From Halieaceae bacterium (lineage in GTDB: Bacteria > Pseudomonadota > Gammaproteobacteria > Pseudomonadales > Halieaceae), in assembly GCA_902547755.1 (NCBI GenBank), contig CACCPA010000009.1, positions 1 to 64,000 on the forward strand: a stretch of DNA of 64,000 nucleotides. Direction: 5' to 3'. Made by a program: the position numbers and the translations under genes. A model generated the notes under the pieces. That model did no database searches. It was not told the origin of the DNA and saw only the letters and a list, made by a program, of their open reading frames with translations. This document shows, one piece after another, positions 50,121 to 60,663 of this stretch (its first letter is position 1; each line of letters starts with the position of its first letter).

Positions 50121-51638
50121 TTAAAACAGCTCAATGGCTTGCTCTTCGATGTTGGCCCGCCACAGTTTTGGCCCCGTGATGTGAACGGATGTACCCTGAG
50201 CATCGACAGCGACACTCACGGGCATGTCTTTCACGGTAAAGGCGTAAATGGCCTCCATACCCAAGTCAGCGAATGCTACCACTTTTGCATCGGTAATTGC
50301 CTTGGACACAAGGTAAGCCGCACCACCCACAGCCACGAGGTAAACCGCCTTATGCTTACGAATAGCATCAATAGCCACAGGACCGCGCTCTGCTTTACCA
50401 ATCATCCCCAGTAGTCCCGTGTGCTCGAGGATGTTATCGGTGAATTTATCCATACGCGTAGACGTAGTTGGCCCTGCAGGTCCCACCACTTCGTCTCTAA
50501 CAGGATCAACCGGACCAACGTAGTAAATGAACTTCCCCTTCAAGTCGACGGGCAACTCCTCACCATCTGCAATCATCTTCGTCATGCGCTTTTGCGCCGC
50601 GTCCCGGCCCGTGAACATCGTCCCCGACAAGAGCAACGTGTCGCCTGGCTGCCAGGTGAGGGTCTCTTCCTGAGTCACGGCATCAAGATCAACTCGGCGC
50701 ACCGATTCTCCCGGCTCCCAAGTCACCTCGGGCCACGCATCGAGACTAGGCGCCTCTTGGAAGACAGGACCAGTGCCGGTTAATTCAAAGTGCGCGTGCC
50801 GCGTGGCCGCGCAATTGGGAATCATTGCCACAGGCAGCGAGGCGGCATGCGTGGGGTAATCCATAATCTTCACGTCTAGCACAGTCGTGAGTCCACCTAG
50901 GCCTTGCGCACCGATGCCGAGTTTGTTCACAGCTTCCATGATTTCGAGCCGTAACTCCTCGGCTCGTGTCGAGGGGCCGCGTTCGCGGAGCTCATGGATA
51001 TCGACCGGGTCCATGAGTGATTCTTTAGCCATGACCATGGCCTTTTCGGCGGTACCGCCAATGCCAATGCCCAGCATGCCGGGCGGGCACCATCCCGCGC
51101 CCATGGTGGGTACCGTCTTGACGACCCAGTCCACAATGCTGTCAGATGGGTTCAACATGGCTAGCTTTGATTTGTTCTCCGAGCCACCGCCCTTCGCCGC
51201 AACACGAAAATCGACTGTGTTACCCGACACCATCCGGGTGTGGATAACCGCCGGTGTGTTGTCCTTGGTATTCTTACGAGCACCAGCCGGATCATCGAGG
51301 ATCGACGCCCTGAGTTTATTGTCCGGGTGCAAGTAAGCGAGGCGCACTCCCTCGTTGATTAAGTCTTCCAGTGGCTTTGATGTATCCCAGCTAACCTCCA
51401 TACCAATATCGACAAATACGGTGACAATACCTGTGTCTTGGCAAATGGGTCGCTTACCCATGGCACACATGCGGCTGTTGATGAGGATCTGAGCTAGTGC
51501 GTCTTTTGCCGCCCGACTTTGCTCCATTTCATAAGCACGGTGGACGGCCTGCACGAAGTCGGTCGGGTGATAATAGGAAATGAACTGAAGTGCATCTGCG
51601 ACGCTTTCGACTACATCGCGGTCTGTAATTACGGTCAT
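50121..51638 (-). CDS. Fumarate hydratase, class I (iron-sulfur)
   Basis: This oxygen-sensitive [4Fe-4S] enzyme interconverts fumarate and malate in the TCA cycle. The 505-residue single chain matches the FumA/FumB type. Probable cluster cysteines are in RPICQDTGI (Cys66), GAGWCPPGMLG and IPNCAATRHAH. The C-terminal beta domain has VGPAGPTTSTRMDKFT. It lies alone between sbcB and a coiled-coil membrane protein. FumA versus FumB cannot be told from sequence by eye. Confidence 0.95.
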   Translation of the reverse strand: MTVITDRDVVESVADALQFISYYHPTDFVQAVHRAYEMEQSRAAKDALAQILINSRMCAMGKRPICQDTGIVTVFVDIGMEVSWDTSKPLEDLINEGVRLAYLHPDNKLRASILDDPAGARKNTKDNTPAVIHTRMVSGNTVDFRVAAKGGGSENKSKLAMLNPSDSIVDWVVKTVPTMGAGWCPPGMLGIGIGGTAEKAMVMAKESLMDPVDIHELRERGPSTRAEELRLEIMEAVNKLGIGAQGLGGLTTVLDVKIMDYPTHAASLPVAMIPNCAATRHAHFELTGTGPVFQEAPSLDAWPEVTWEPGESVRRVDLDAVTQEETLTWQPGDTLLLSGTMFTGRDAAQKRMTKMIADGEELPVDLKGKFIYYVGPVDPVRDEVVGPAGPTTSTRMDKFTDNILEHTGLLGMIGKAERGPVAIDAIRKHKAVYLVAVGGAAYLVSKAITDAKVVAFADLGMEAIYAFTVKDMPVSVAVDAQGTSVHITGPKLWRANIEEQAIELF

Positions 51639-51673
51639 GATCGTTCTCTATTTCTCACTAGCTAATTACCCGC

Positions 51674-52453
51674 TTACGGAGCGGGCACCGTTGCAGGCGC
51701 AGGCGCCGATTCAACAGCTAAAGCATCGACTTTTGCTGACAACTGGCGAATATCAGCCCGCAGCTGATTCACGTTGGTATTGACCTGTTTCCTGAAGCCA
51801 TTGATTGAAGCAACCCATTCCTCATTTGCGGTAACTCGGTTACCCAAGGAAGCTCGCTCCAAGTTGGCGCGATTTACGTCATCAGCTAACCGCTCGACGT
51901 CGCTTTGAATCTGACGCGCTGACCCCGCCAGACGTTCGATATCTGCTGACAAGGTCTGCAGCTCACTTAGATCCGCGGTCAATGCATCCAATGTTTTCTT
52001 TTGACGGAAGCCATTGTCCTTGAGTGTTTGAAGGGTTGCATCCGTGGACTTGTCTGCCTTCTCGAGGTTCGAAACTTTGCGGTTGGCGACCTTGCGCGCA
52101 TCCCAAAGCTTCCTTACTTCGCTGTCCAGCAGATTCAATTGCGCACCCATCGCCGCCGCCGATTTGGTGACGGTTTCATCGGTATCGGTTAACAGATTCT
52201 CCAGGCTCTCTACCTGTTTACCCGTCCGAGACTGATCTGCCGTCAGTTCACCGATCAACTGATAGCTATACCACGCGTAGGCGGACAAGGCACAGACCGC
52301 GATAAATGACAGCGTAAGAAAAAATTGACCCGCCCCACTGAGCCCAGCGGATTCGCGGCTTCGGCTCGGTATCGCGTTGCGAGGTGCACTATCAACGGCT
52401 TCGTCGCGCCGAGCGGCAAATGATGGAATCTCGGTTAAGTCATCCCGGGACAT
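51674..52453 (-). CDS. Single-pass membrane protein with a long coiled coil, unknown function
   Basis: The 259-residue protein has a polar N-terminus of about 40 residues, one membrane helix (FFLTLSFIAVCALSAYAWYSY, about 44-64) and then a nearly continuous heptad-like region (about 70-245) with many Leu, Glu, Lys and Asp residues, ending in an Ala/Pro tail. A topology with the coiled coil in the periplasm is likely. It has a good ggaggaa ribosome site. I do not recognise a family; proteins of this shape act as envelope scaffolds or assembly helpers. It lies 35 bases upstream of fumarase, so it may share that transcript. Confidence 0.8.
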   Translation of the reverse strand: MSRDDLTEIPSFAARRDEAVDSAPRNAIPSRSRESAGLSGAGQFFLTLSFIAVCALSAYAWYSYQLIGELTADQSRTGKQVESLENLLTDTDETVTKSAAAMGAQLNLLDSEVRKLWDARKVANRKVSNLEKADKSTDATLQTLKDNGFRQKKTLDALTADLSELQTLSADIERLAGSARQIQSDVERLADDVNRANLERASLGNRVTANEEWVASINGFRKQVNTNVNQLRADIRQLSAKVDALAVESAPAPATVPAP

Positions 52454-52522
52454 ACGGTTCCTCCCCCTATACCCGCACAGTATACCTTGCTCTGCGGCCT
52501 AGAGTGGCCGTGTATTAGCCAC

Positions 52523-52547
52523 AAAAAAGGCGGCCAAGGCCGCCTTT
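52523..52547 (-). terminator. Terminator of the PuuD-like gene
   Basis: On the minus strand aaaggcggcc / ggccgccttt (52547-52538 and 52535-52526) forms a long GC-rich stem with a two-base gap, ending in six T residues. It lies 18 bases after the stop codon. Confidence 0.9.
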
Positions 52548-52564
52548 CTAAAAGTATATTTTTC

Positions 52565-53191
52565 TTACATGTAGTACAGCAAAGCCCAGATAACGAGGGT
52601 GAGTAGTGCAGACATGTGAATGACGCCCTTGACCGATGTCATTGGACCCTGCTTGCCGGCCAATGCATTAATCTCGAGTAGAACAATCAAGCCCAGTGCT
52701 AGATAAAGGCCTGTCGATGCACCACCCAATGGCAATGCAAGATGCTTTGAACCCAGCATACCTAGCAGCATGGGGCCTGAGAACAAGGTATTAGTTCGGC
52801 TTGCGAGGCCCGCTTTGGCAGCACTGGTAGGCCCATCGCCTGGCTTCATGCCTAAAACGACTTGCTGGTTAGGCCAAATGATCAACCATACGTTGAGGAA
52901 CATGAACGTTCCGGCAAGCGCACCCACCCAGATAGGCGCAAGGTCAAAATTAGTGAAGGCGCCAAGCTTGTGGAACAAATACAAACCAGTCACAAACGTA
53001 AGCGCAGCACCCCAACGGAACCACCAAAGCGCACGCGGCGCCAACTTAGCCATCGCATCTTTCTTGGCGTCAGCCTCGGCTTCCTTAAAATATTCTGTTT
53101 GAACGAAATTGAAGTAGTACAGCATGCCGATCCAAGTAATACCGGCTAGCACGTGAAAGTAACGAAAAATAAAACCGATCGCGTTTTCCAT
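52565..53191 (-). CDS. PuuD-like (urate hydroxylase N-terminal domain) membrane protein
   Basis: The 208-residue protein has about six hydrophobic segments and resembles the membrane part of PuuD-type urate oxidases (FRYFHVLAGITWIGMLYYFNFVQ; RWGAALTFVTGLYLF). Known PuuD proteins carry a C-terminal cytochrome c domain with CXXCH; none is present here. Histidines in the helices (HVLAG, FHKLG, IHMSAL) could bind haem. No purine-degradation genes are nearby, so urate oxidation is doubtful, and a general cytochrome-like membrane role is possible. It starts after aaggggaa and has its own terminator. Confidence 0.75.
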   Translation of the reverse strand: MENAIGFIFRYFHVLAGITWIGMLYYFNFVQTEYFKEAEADAKKDAMAKLAPRALWWFRWGAALTFVTGLYLFHKLGAFTNFDLAPIWVGALAGTFMFLNVWLIIWPNQQVVLGMKPGDGPTSAAKAGLASRTNTLFSGPMLLGMLGSKHLALPLGGASTGLYLALGLIVLLEINALAGKQGPMTSVKGVIHMSALLTLVIWALLYYM

Positions 53192-53259
53192 TTATTGTTT
53201 CCCCTTATGAATACCAGCGTCGTCGACGCCCAGCCCGACCGCAAGTATATCCTTGTGCC

Positions 53260-53293
53260 AAAAAAAAAGAACCCGGCATAAAGCCGGGTTCTT
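53260..53293 (-). terminator. Terminator of groEL
   Basis: On the minus strand aagaacccggc / gccgggttctt (53293-53283 and 53277-53267) makes a strong stem with a five-base loop, followed by a run of T residues (complement of 53260-53268). It lies 20 bases after the groEL stop. Confidence 0.93.
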
Positions 53294-53313
53294 AGTTTTA
53301 TAAGCGGGGCTGC

Positions 53314-54987
<1,674 letters not shown>

Positions 54988-54990
54988 TTA

Positions 54991-55281
54991 TTAGTCGATT
55001 AAGGCGTAAATTTCGCCTTCGCTCATCAGGATCAGCTCTTCACCATTTACTTCGATGGTGTTGCTCCCTGCGTACTGACCGAAAACGATCGTGTCGCCCA
55101 CCTGAACTGTCAGAGGACGCTGCTCACCGTTGTCCAGCACTTTGCCGGCACCAACTGCAACCACTTCACCCTGATTAGGCTTTTCTTTCGCTGAACCCGG
55201 GAGGACGATGCCACCAGCCGAGGTCTCTTCTTCTTCCTTACGACGAACGACAACTCGGTCGTACAACGGACGAATATTCAT
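54991..55281 (-). CDS. groES: Co-chaperonin GroES
   Basis: GroES is the seven-subunit lid of GroEL. ATG 55281 ([14 protein letters not shown]) gives 96 residues, the usual length, with ggaga nine bases upstream. A TTG three codons earlier is in frame but touches the ribosome site. The mobile loop ([16 protein letters not shown]) and the C-terminal block are intact. Control appears double: a sigma-32 promoter and a CIRCE element lie upstream. Confidence 0.96.
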   Translation of the reverse strand: MNIRPLYDRVVVRRKEEEETSAGGIVLPGSAKEKPNQGEVVAVGAGKVLDNGEQRPLTVQVGDTIVFGQYAGSNTIEVNGEELILMSEGEIYALID

Positions 55282-55316
55282 TGGTTTCAATCTCCAAAAT
55301 GACGGTTATGTTTTTC

Positions 55317-55341
55317 TTCCCACTAGGGCTTCCCACTAGGG
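55317..55341. repeat. Direct repeat in the groES leader
   Basis: The 12-base sequence ttcccactaggg occurs twice at 55317-55328 and 55330-55341, a 13-base period, between the sigma-32 promoter and the groES start. It would be in the untranslated leader of the transcript (read there as ccctagtgggaa). Confidence 0.8.
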
Positions 55342-55350
55342 GATGAGGAA

Positions 55351-55379
55351 ATAATGGGGACTCAAAAAACAATTTCAAG
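55351..55379 (-). promoter_or_regulatory. Sigma-32 heat-shock promoter of groESL
   Basis: On the minus strand cttgaaa (55379-55373) and ccccattat (55359-55351) are spaced by 13 bases, a near-perfect match to the sigma-32 consensus. The groES start is about 70 bases downstream. Confidence 0.92.
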
Positions 55380-55386
55380 CCTTTTT

Positions 55387-55413
55387 TTAGCACTCAATGG
55401 GCGAGAGTGCTAA
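55387..55413. promoter_or_regulatory. CIRCE operator (HrcA binding site)
   Basis: The sequence ttagcactc, nine bases, gagtgctaa is an exact match to the known CIRCE consensus bound by the HrcA repressor. It lies seven bases upstream of the sigma-32 -35 element, not between promoter and gene as is common. It may therefore act on a second, upstream promoter that I cannot place. HrcA itself is not in this window. Confidence 0.95.
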
Positions 55414-55444
55414 ATCTGACAAAAAAACCACTTTTAAGTGTGAT

Positions 55445-55897
55445 TTAGTCGTCGTCGACTCGCGAAAAATCTCCCTCGAGTGTCACTGGTCCGCGATCAT
55501 CTCGCTCAGCGGTACTTCGATGAGGAATATCTCGCTCTCCGGTCATCGGATTATCTCGACGCCCGCCCGAAGCAGCACCACTCAAGAGGGCGCGCAAGGC
55601 TGCTCGAAGGAATACATAGAGCGCAATCACATCTGAGATGAGCCCGGGAAACATCAGCAAAATAGCACCAAAGGCCACGCTGATCTCACCCGCAAACAAC
55701 TGGCCACGCAGTGCAGCCGCCGATGGAAAGCGACCCGCCGTCAGCAACGCCGAGCGCCCCGCGAGCTGGAGCAACCAGTAGCCGACAATGATCATGACAA
55801 GGATATAGGTGATGGTCGCCAGCGCACTGGTACGAGCACTGAACTCAAGCAGCGACCAAAACTCAAGAAAAGGATATGCAATTAGCACAAACGGCAT
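55445..55897 (-). CDS. fxsA: FxsA-family inner-membrane protein
   Basis: FxsA is a small membrane protein; in E. coli its overproduction blocks F-plasmid exclusion of phage T7. The 150-residue product has the family's membrane segments (MPFVLIAYPFLEFWSLLEFS, ATITYILVMIIVGYWLLQ, FAGEISVAFGAILLMFPGLISDVI) and a polar acidic tail. The open frame runs to 55966, but ATG 55897 with gagga six bases upstream is the family start. It lies upstream of groESL on the same strand, a common neighbour. The native role is unclear. Confidence 0.88.
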   Translation of the reverse strand: MPFVLIAYPFLEFWSLLEFSARTSALATITYILVMIIVGYWLLQLAGRSALLTAGRFPSAAALRGQLFAGEISVAFGAILLMFPGLISDVIALYVFLRAALRALLSGAASGGRRDNPMTGERDIPHRSTAERDDRGPVTLEGDFSRVDDD

Positions 55898-55981
55898 AGG
55901 GTTTTCCTCGCCCACGCATCCGCACCCAGTGTACGTCGTTCCATGAGGCCGCGATACGTTGTTCATGCGGGTTCCAAGTCA

Positions 55982-56626
55982 TCATTTCAAGGGAGACAAC
56001 TGATGCAGCCCGTCAGCGCTTCCGTCGGGATTGAGAGACAGGATCCGTCCATTCTCCAGCAACCACACCTCAGCACATGAGCAATCGGGCTGCGTCCCCG
56101 AGTCAAATGTCACACATCTTAGATCGTGCTCGGCACGCCACCTACCCGTGACCTTTTTTACTGTACCGCTATCATTTGCATCACTTGCAGGATTTGCTTG
56201 GGCCCACCATCGGCTCACGAAGGTCCCGTCCGCAAACCAATGTGTCTCTGCCGAAATACCGCGCTCATTCTGAACTTCACCGCGATCAATGACATCAGAA
56301 AATAGACGCATAATCTCTGCACTTGTCAGTCGTGTCTTACCAACGAGACCACGCGTTCGGCCCTCTTCTTTGATCGACACTGCCGACGCGTCGAGTACTA
56401 AAGCTATACCGAAAAATGCGAAGCCAACACGGATCGACGTCAGTAGTGACCATCGAAAAACATGCCGTGTATTGGAGAGAACGTCTTTCCTGTCCGCCTG
56501 CTTCCAAACACCAATCCCGAGCGTAATTTCGAACGGCCTTTTGACCTCAGACCGTTTAGGGTCGCTCTCGACTGTGTCAATCAAACTCAAGCCCTGATCT
56601 CTTTGACGTAGCGGTTGACCGCCCAA
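55982..56626 (-). CDS. Hypothetical protein with one membrane segment
   Basis: The frame is open from ATG 56626, overlapping the end of the ampG-like gene by 40 bases, and no later ATG occurs before the membrane segment (about residues 58-80, LLTSIRVGFAFFGIALVLDA). A TTG start just after the overlap (GLSLIDT region) is also possible. The C-terminal 130 residues look like a soluble domain (GISAETHWFADGTFVSRWW, KVTGRWRAEHDLRCVTF, CSCAEVWLLENGRILSL) and would face the periplasm. Paired cysteines there may be bridged. I do not recognise the family; the start is uncertain. Confidence 0.6.
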   Translation of the reverse strand: MGGQPLRQRDQGLSLIDTVESDPKRSEVKRPFEITLGIGVWKQADRKDVLSNTRHVFRWSLLTSIRVGFAFFGIALVLDASAVSIKEEGRTRGLVGKTRLTSAEIMRLFSDVIDRGEVQNERGISAETHWFADGTFVSRWWAQANPASDANDSGTVKKVTGRWRAEHDLRCVTFDSGTQPDCSCAEVWLLENGRILSLNPDGSADGLHQLSPLK

Positions 56627-58119
56627 ATTAGAATGAGGACCGGTAAACCCATCATGGATGAGATCAAAAAGAAGCTCTCATAACCCAACCAATCAACAAT
56701 GGAGCCCGAATAACCGCCCATCAGCTTGGGAAATAAGGTCATGAGAGAGCTAAACATGGCATATTGCATCGCCGTAAACGAGAGATTTATAAGACTCGAT
56801 AAATAAGCGATGAAGGCAGCTGCCGCTAAGCCTGCGGTGATGTTGTCTGCGCCGATCACGACATACAGCAACGATAGGTTTCCAGCGTTTTGGACAACGA
56901 GGATAAACAACAAATTCGTGATGACAGTCATCACCGCGCCCAGCATTAAGACTTTAAGCACACCGAATCGGATGGTGAGAAATCCCCCGACAAAGCCACC
57001 CAAAATGGTCATCCAAATACCAAACACTTTGGTAACCGTAGCGATTTCATTTTTGCTGAATCCCATATCCAGATAAAACACATTGGATATGACGCCCAAC
57101 ACGATGTCGGAAACACGATAGAAGCCGATGAGCAGTAACACCAAGATCGCCACCCTGCCATAGCGGCCAAAGAACTCAGCGATCGGATCGACATAGGTTT
57201 CTTGCAATGCTCGCCTATCAGCAATATTTAGCACCACCAGGACCCAGCTAATCACCCCAGCCAGACCAACAGCGGCTAGAAGCCGAATAGCCTCCGTGGA
57301 AAATAAGGCTAATGACGCACCCACGCCAAGGCCCTCAAGCCCGATCCGAATTTCAGAAATACTGTTGGCAAGCCAGATGTAGGCAAACACAAGCGCGGAC
57401 ACGAAGCAGGAAAACAACAGTAAGAATCGGAGATAGTCACTGGTTGACTTGAGAAAACTCGATTTACTGTGACTGTGGGGTTCCTTGATCGTCAATGTGG
57501 TGACGACACCAACGAGCATGGTACCCGCCATTGCCACATAGGTGAGTTGCCATGACGAATACACGTAGGCTTCCTCTGTCGTGCCCAGCCCCGATGCGAG
57601 ATACAGTGCGCCAGCACCCGCAACAATTATTCCAATCCTATAGCCCGCGATGTAAGAGGCTGACATCAAGGCCTGTAAGGTCTCCTCCGCAGCTTCAATG
57701 CGGTACGCGTCGATGACGATATCCTGTGTCGCAGACGAGAAACCGAGAAAGACCGCTGCATAGGCCATGTAACGAAGGCCCTCGGCACTCGCTGGATCAC
57801 TCATAGCCATCCACAACATGGCTGAAATCACCATTAACTGTGATAGCAATAGCCAGCTCCGTCGCTTACCCAAAAACTGTTCGAGAAGCGGCAAAGGCAA
57901 TTTATCGACCAGTGGCGCCCAAACGAACTTGAACGAATAACCAAGCGCTGCCCAACTGAAGTAGGTCACGGCACTGCGTTCGACGCCCGCCTCGCGAAGC
58001 CAAACAGAGAGCGTTCCGAAAATGAGCAGGAACGGCAGGCCTGCCGAAAATCCAAGAAACAGCATAGCCAGCACGCGGGGGTGCGCATACGCAGATATTG
58101 AGTCAAGAGTACCTTGCAT
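56587..58119 (-). CDS. AmpG-like muropeptide permease (MFS)
   Basis: AmpG brings anhydro-muropeptides from the periplasm back to the cytoplasm for peptidoglycan recycling. The 510-residue protein starts MQGTLDSISAYAHPRVLAML, then GFSAGLPFLLIFGTLSVWLREAGV and FSWAALGYSFKFVWAPLVDKLPLP, a hallmark AmpG N-terminus. ATG 58119 is preferred to the longer frame from 58179. About fourteen hydrophobic segments fit AmpG. No beta-lactamase or ampR is near. Confidence 0.85.
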   Translation of the reverse strand: MQGTLDSISAYAHPRVLAMLFLGFSAGLPFLLIFGTLSVWLREAGVERSAVTYFSWAALGYSFKFVWAPLVDKLPLPLLEQFLGKRRSWLLLSQLMVISAMLWMAMSDPASAEGLRYMAYAAVFLGFSSATQDIVIDAYRIEAAEETLQALMSASYIAGYRIGIIVAGAGALYLASGLGTTEEAYVYSSWQLTYVAMAGTMLVGVVTTLTIKEPHSHSKSSFLKSTSDYLRFLLLFSCFVSALVFAYIWLANSISEIRIGLEGLGVGASLALFSTEAIRLLAAVGLAGVISWVLVVLNIADRRALQETYVDPIAEFFGRYGRVAILVLLLIGFYRVSDIVLGVISNVFYLDMGFSKNEIATVTKVFGIWMTILGGFVGGFLTIRFGVLKVLMLGAVMTVITNLLFILVVQNAGNLSLLYVVIGADNITAGLAAAAFIAYLSSLINLSFTAMQYAMFSSLMTLFPKLMGGYSGSIVDWLGYESFFLISSMMGLPVLILIWAVNRYVKEIRA

Positions 58120-58251
58120 CTGAACTATCCCGCTTGATCTGTCATCCCCGGTAAGAAGCCTGTGTCGAGTAGCACCCATGAAGTCAGAGTACTGAGCTTC
58201 AAGCGATGCACCTCGTCATAACAATGACTGTACCGACAAATAGACACAAAC

Positions 58252-58280
58252 AAAAAGCCCCGCTGGAGCGGGGCCTTTTT
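58252..58280 (-). terminator. Terminator of the acyl-CoA ligase gene, possibly bidirectional
   Basis: The stem gccccgc / gcggggc (58257-58263 and 58268-58274, loop tgga) is flanked by five A residues on one side and five T residues on the other. It lies just after the ligase stop on the minus strand. No plus-strand gene needs it. Confidence 0.88.
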
Positions 58281-58293
58281 ACGTGTGGTTTAC

Positions 58294-59919
58294 CTACGCA
58301 GGAAACTGATAATCCTCGAACATCTCTCTGAGTTTCATCTTCTGGATCTTACCCGTCGCCGTGTGTGGCATCTCCTCGATGTACTGCACATCGTCTGGAA
58401 TCCACCATTTTGCGATTTTTCCATCGAGGAAGGTCTTAAGCTCATCTGGGGTCACATCCCCCTGCCCATTCTTAACCACAACCAGAAGAGGCCGCTCACC
58501 CCACTTTGGATGAATGCGACCAATAACGGCCGCCTCGGCCACCATGGGGTGTCCCGTCGCACAGTTTTCCACCTCGATCGATGAAATCCATTCGCCACCC
58601 GACTTGATCACATCCTTCGTACGGTCAGTGATGGATACATTACCTCGAGCGTCGATGGTCGCAACGTCACCGGTCTCGAACCAACCTTCTTCCGCATGTG
58701 CTGAGCTACCTTCAAGTTTGAAGTAGCTGGAGCAGATCCAAGGACCACGAACTTTGAGAGCACCAAAGGCAATACCGTCCCAAGGAAGCTCACTGTTGTC
58801 ATCGTCTGTGATCTTCACCTCAACCCCAAAGATCGGCTGACCCACATTGGTCCGCATCGCAGCAAACGAATCGGCATCGTACTGATGACGACGCGCACCG
58901 GAGGAATTAGAGGTACCAAGCGGGCTCATTTCGGTCATACCCCAGGCATGGCGTGTATCAACACCGTAGGTATCGAACTCTTCCATGACTGACAGTGGAC
59001 AAGCGGAACCGCCCACCACCACTCGTTGGAGGGTCTCCACTCGCTCGCCGCTTGAGCGCAGGTGTGTCAGAAGGTTCAACCAAACGGTGGGTACACCGGC
59101 CGACATGGTGACGCCTTCCTCGTTGATTAATGTCGCCAACGTCGGGCCATCGCCCATTTTGTTGCCGGGCATAACCATCTTCGCGCCCGCTACAGGGCAG
59201 GCATACGGGTTGCCCCAGGCGTTGACGTGGAACATAGGGACAATCGGCAACACAACATCAGCCGACGAGATATTCATGGAGTCGGGCATCATCGTGGCAT
59301 AGGTATGCAGCACCGTTGAACGGTGACTGTACATAACGCCTTTTGGATTCCCGGTCGTACCCGACGTGTAGCAAAGTGCACAGGCGTCATTCTCATCGAT
59401 TGCAGGCCACGCATAGGTATCGGCCTGGCCCTCGAGCAACTGTTCGTAACAATGGACGTTAGCGACGTTGGTGTCAGGCATGTGCTCAGGCGTTGTCACG
59501 ACAACCCAACCCTTCACCCCGGGACACTGAGGCGCAACCTGCTCTATCAGTGGCCAGAAATCCGGATCTAGAAAAACGTATTGGTCTTCCGCATGGTTAA
59601 TGATGTAAACGATTTGCTCAGGGAATAGGCGCGGGTTAACGGTGTGACACACGTACCCAGAACAGGCGGATGCGTAATAGGTTTCAAAGTGGCGATAGTC
59701 GTTCCACGCGAGCGTCGCAATGCGATCGCTCTTGCTTAGCCCCCACCCGTCCATTGCATTCGCCAATTGGCGGACACGAGCAAAAGAGTCCGCGTAGGTG
59801 TAGCGGTGGCGGGGATTATCCCGTGTAACAGATACGATCTCCTGAGCACCATGAACACGCTCCGCGTGCTCCATAATCGACGTAATCGTCAGTGGGAAAT
59901 CCATCATCAAGCCTTGCAT
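58294..59919 (-). CDS. Acyl-CoA ligase, DmdB-like (AMP-binding)
   Basis: This adenylate-forming enzyme activates a carboxylic acid with ATP and CoA. The 541 residues show the P-loop [29 protein letters not shown], the hinge-region block [11 protein letters not shown] and the C-terminal lysine in [14 protein letters not shown]. Its start ([20 protein letters not shown]) and length resemble the methylmercaptopropionate-CoA ligase DmdB, which handles the product of DMSP demethylation and also medium-chain fatty acids. No dmdA, dmdC or dmdD lies in the window, so the natural substrate is open. The ribosome site agagg precedes the ATG. Confidence 0.85.
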   Translation of the reverse strand: MQGLMMDFPLTITSIMEHAERVHGAQEIVSVTRDNPRHRYTYADSFARVRQLANAMDGWGLSKSDRIATLAWNDYRHFETYYASACSGYVCHTVNPRLFPEQIVYIINHAEDQYVFLDPDFWPLIEQVAPQCPGVKGWVVVTTPEHMPDTNVANVHCYEQLLEGQADTYAWPAIDENDACALCYTSGTTGNPKGVMYSHRSTVLHTYATMMPDSMNISSADVVLPIVPMFHVNAWGNPYACPVAGAKMVMPGNKMGDGPTLATLINEEGVTMSAGVPTVWLNLLTHLRSSGERVETLQRVVVGGSACPLSVMEEFDTYGVDTRHAWGMTEMSPLGTSNSSGARRHQYDADSFAAMRTNVGQPIFGVEVKITDDDNSELPWDGIAFGALKVRGPWICSSYFKLEGSSAHAEEGWFETGDVATIDARGNVSITDRTKDVIKSGGEWISSIEVENCATGHPMVAEAAVIGRIHPKWGERPLLVVVKNGQGDVTPDELKTFLDGKIAKWWIPDDVQYIEEMPHTATGKIQKMKLREMFEDYQFPA

Positions 59920-60035
59920 GATCTACCTCTCTATTTGGATGTGTGTTGTTATTCAAAGGCTGGGGGGCAAGTAGCCTACAGCCATGGTTACTTATTTCAA
60001 CAGGCGCGAAATGCGCCCGACCTTCTAGATTACAA

Positions 60036-60527
60036 TCATCGCCGATCACGACTTCGCTCAAGGTGCTCGCTCAGGAGAGACAACAGCTCTTCCATCTTTA
60101 TACCGTAGGTGTCAGGCAAGCAAGCTTCTCGACCCGATAGCGTTTTAGACATCACTCTGCCAAATTTGGAGACGTCGACACCTTGTTTGTAGTTCCATCC
60201 AACTAATCGCGTCGGGGGGACGTAGCGCCCGGACAGATTCCTAACAACAGCGATCCCGAAGCTGTCCACATCATCCCATTTAATGCGTTGCTTTCTACCG
60301 AATCCAAAACCGAACTCAAATTCGTCGTCTCTTAATTTTAAGTAGCCTCCACCCGTTATTAGTTGGACCACAAACACAACAGAACATAAACCGAAAAACA
60401 GGTAGCTTACATGTATCATCAGCTCACCATCTTGAGCCATGAAAACACCGGCAACAGTAAATAGTAAGGAGGCCAGCAACAGGAGCAGGCTTTTGGCTTT
60501 ACTCGTATGGAGTGTGAGTTCCGACAC
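60036..60527 (-). CDS. Small membrane protein with a PH-like domain (STM3941-like)
   Basis: The 163-residue product has two N-terminal membrane helices (SLLLLLASLLFTVAGVFMA; VSYLFFGLCSVVFVVQLITG) and then a soluble domain (YLKLRDDEFEFGFGF, IKWDDVDSFGIAVV) that resembles small bacterial PH-like proteins of the STM3941 group. It starts at GTG with no clear ribosome site. It stands alone between the ligase gene and an MBL hydrolase, all on the same strand. The function is unknown. Confidence 0.65.
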   Translation of the reverse strand: MSELTLHTSKAKSLLLLLASLLFTVAGVFMAQDGELMIHVSYLFFGLCSVVFVVQLITGGGYLKLRDDEFEFGFGFGRKQRIKWDDVDSFGIAVVRNLSGRYVPPTRLVGWNYKQGVDVSKFGRVMSKTLSGREACLPDTYGIKMEELLSLLSEHLERSRDRR

Positions 60528-60663
60528 TTAGCATTTGATGCCTCCTCCGCAAACAGAATGTGAGGTATAGGACAATACTAACCAGCCCAGTTTTTTAATG
60601 ACCTCAATTCGCCGAGGCAAGCAAGCATCTTCCAGTTCTCAATTTGCTTCCGCGTTTCGAAAC

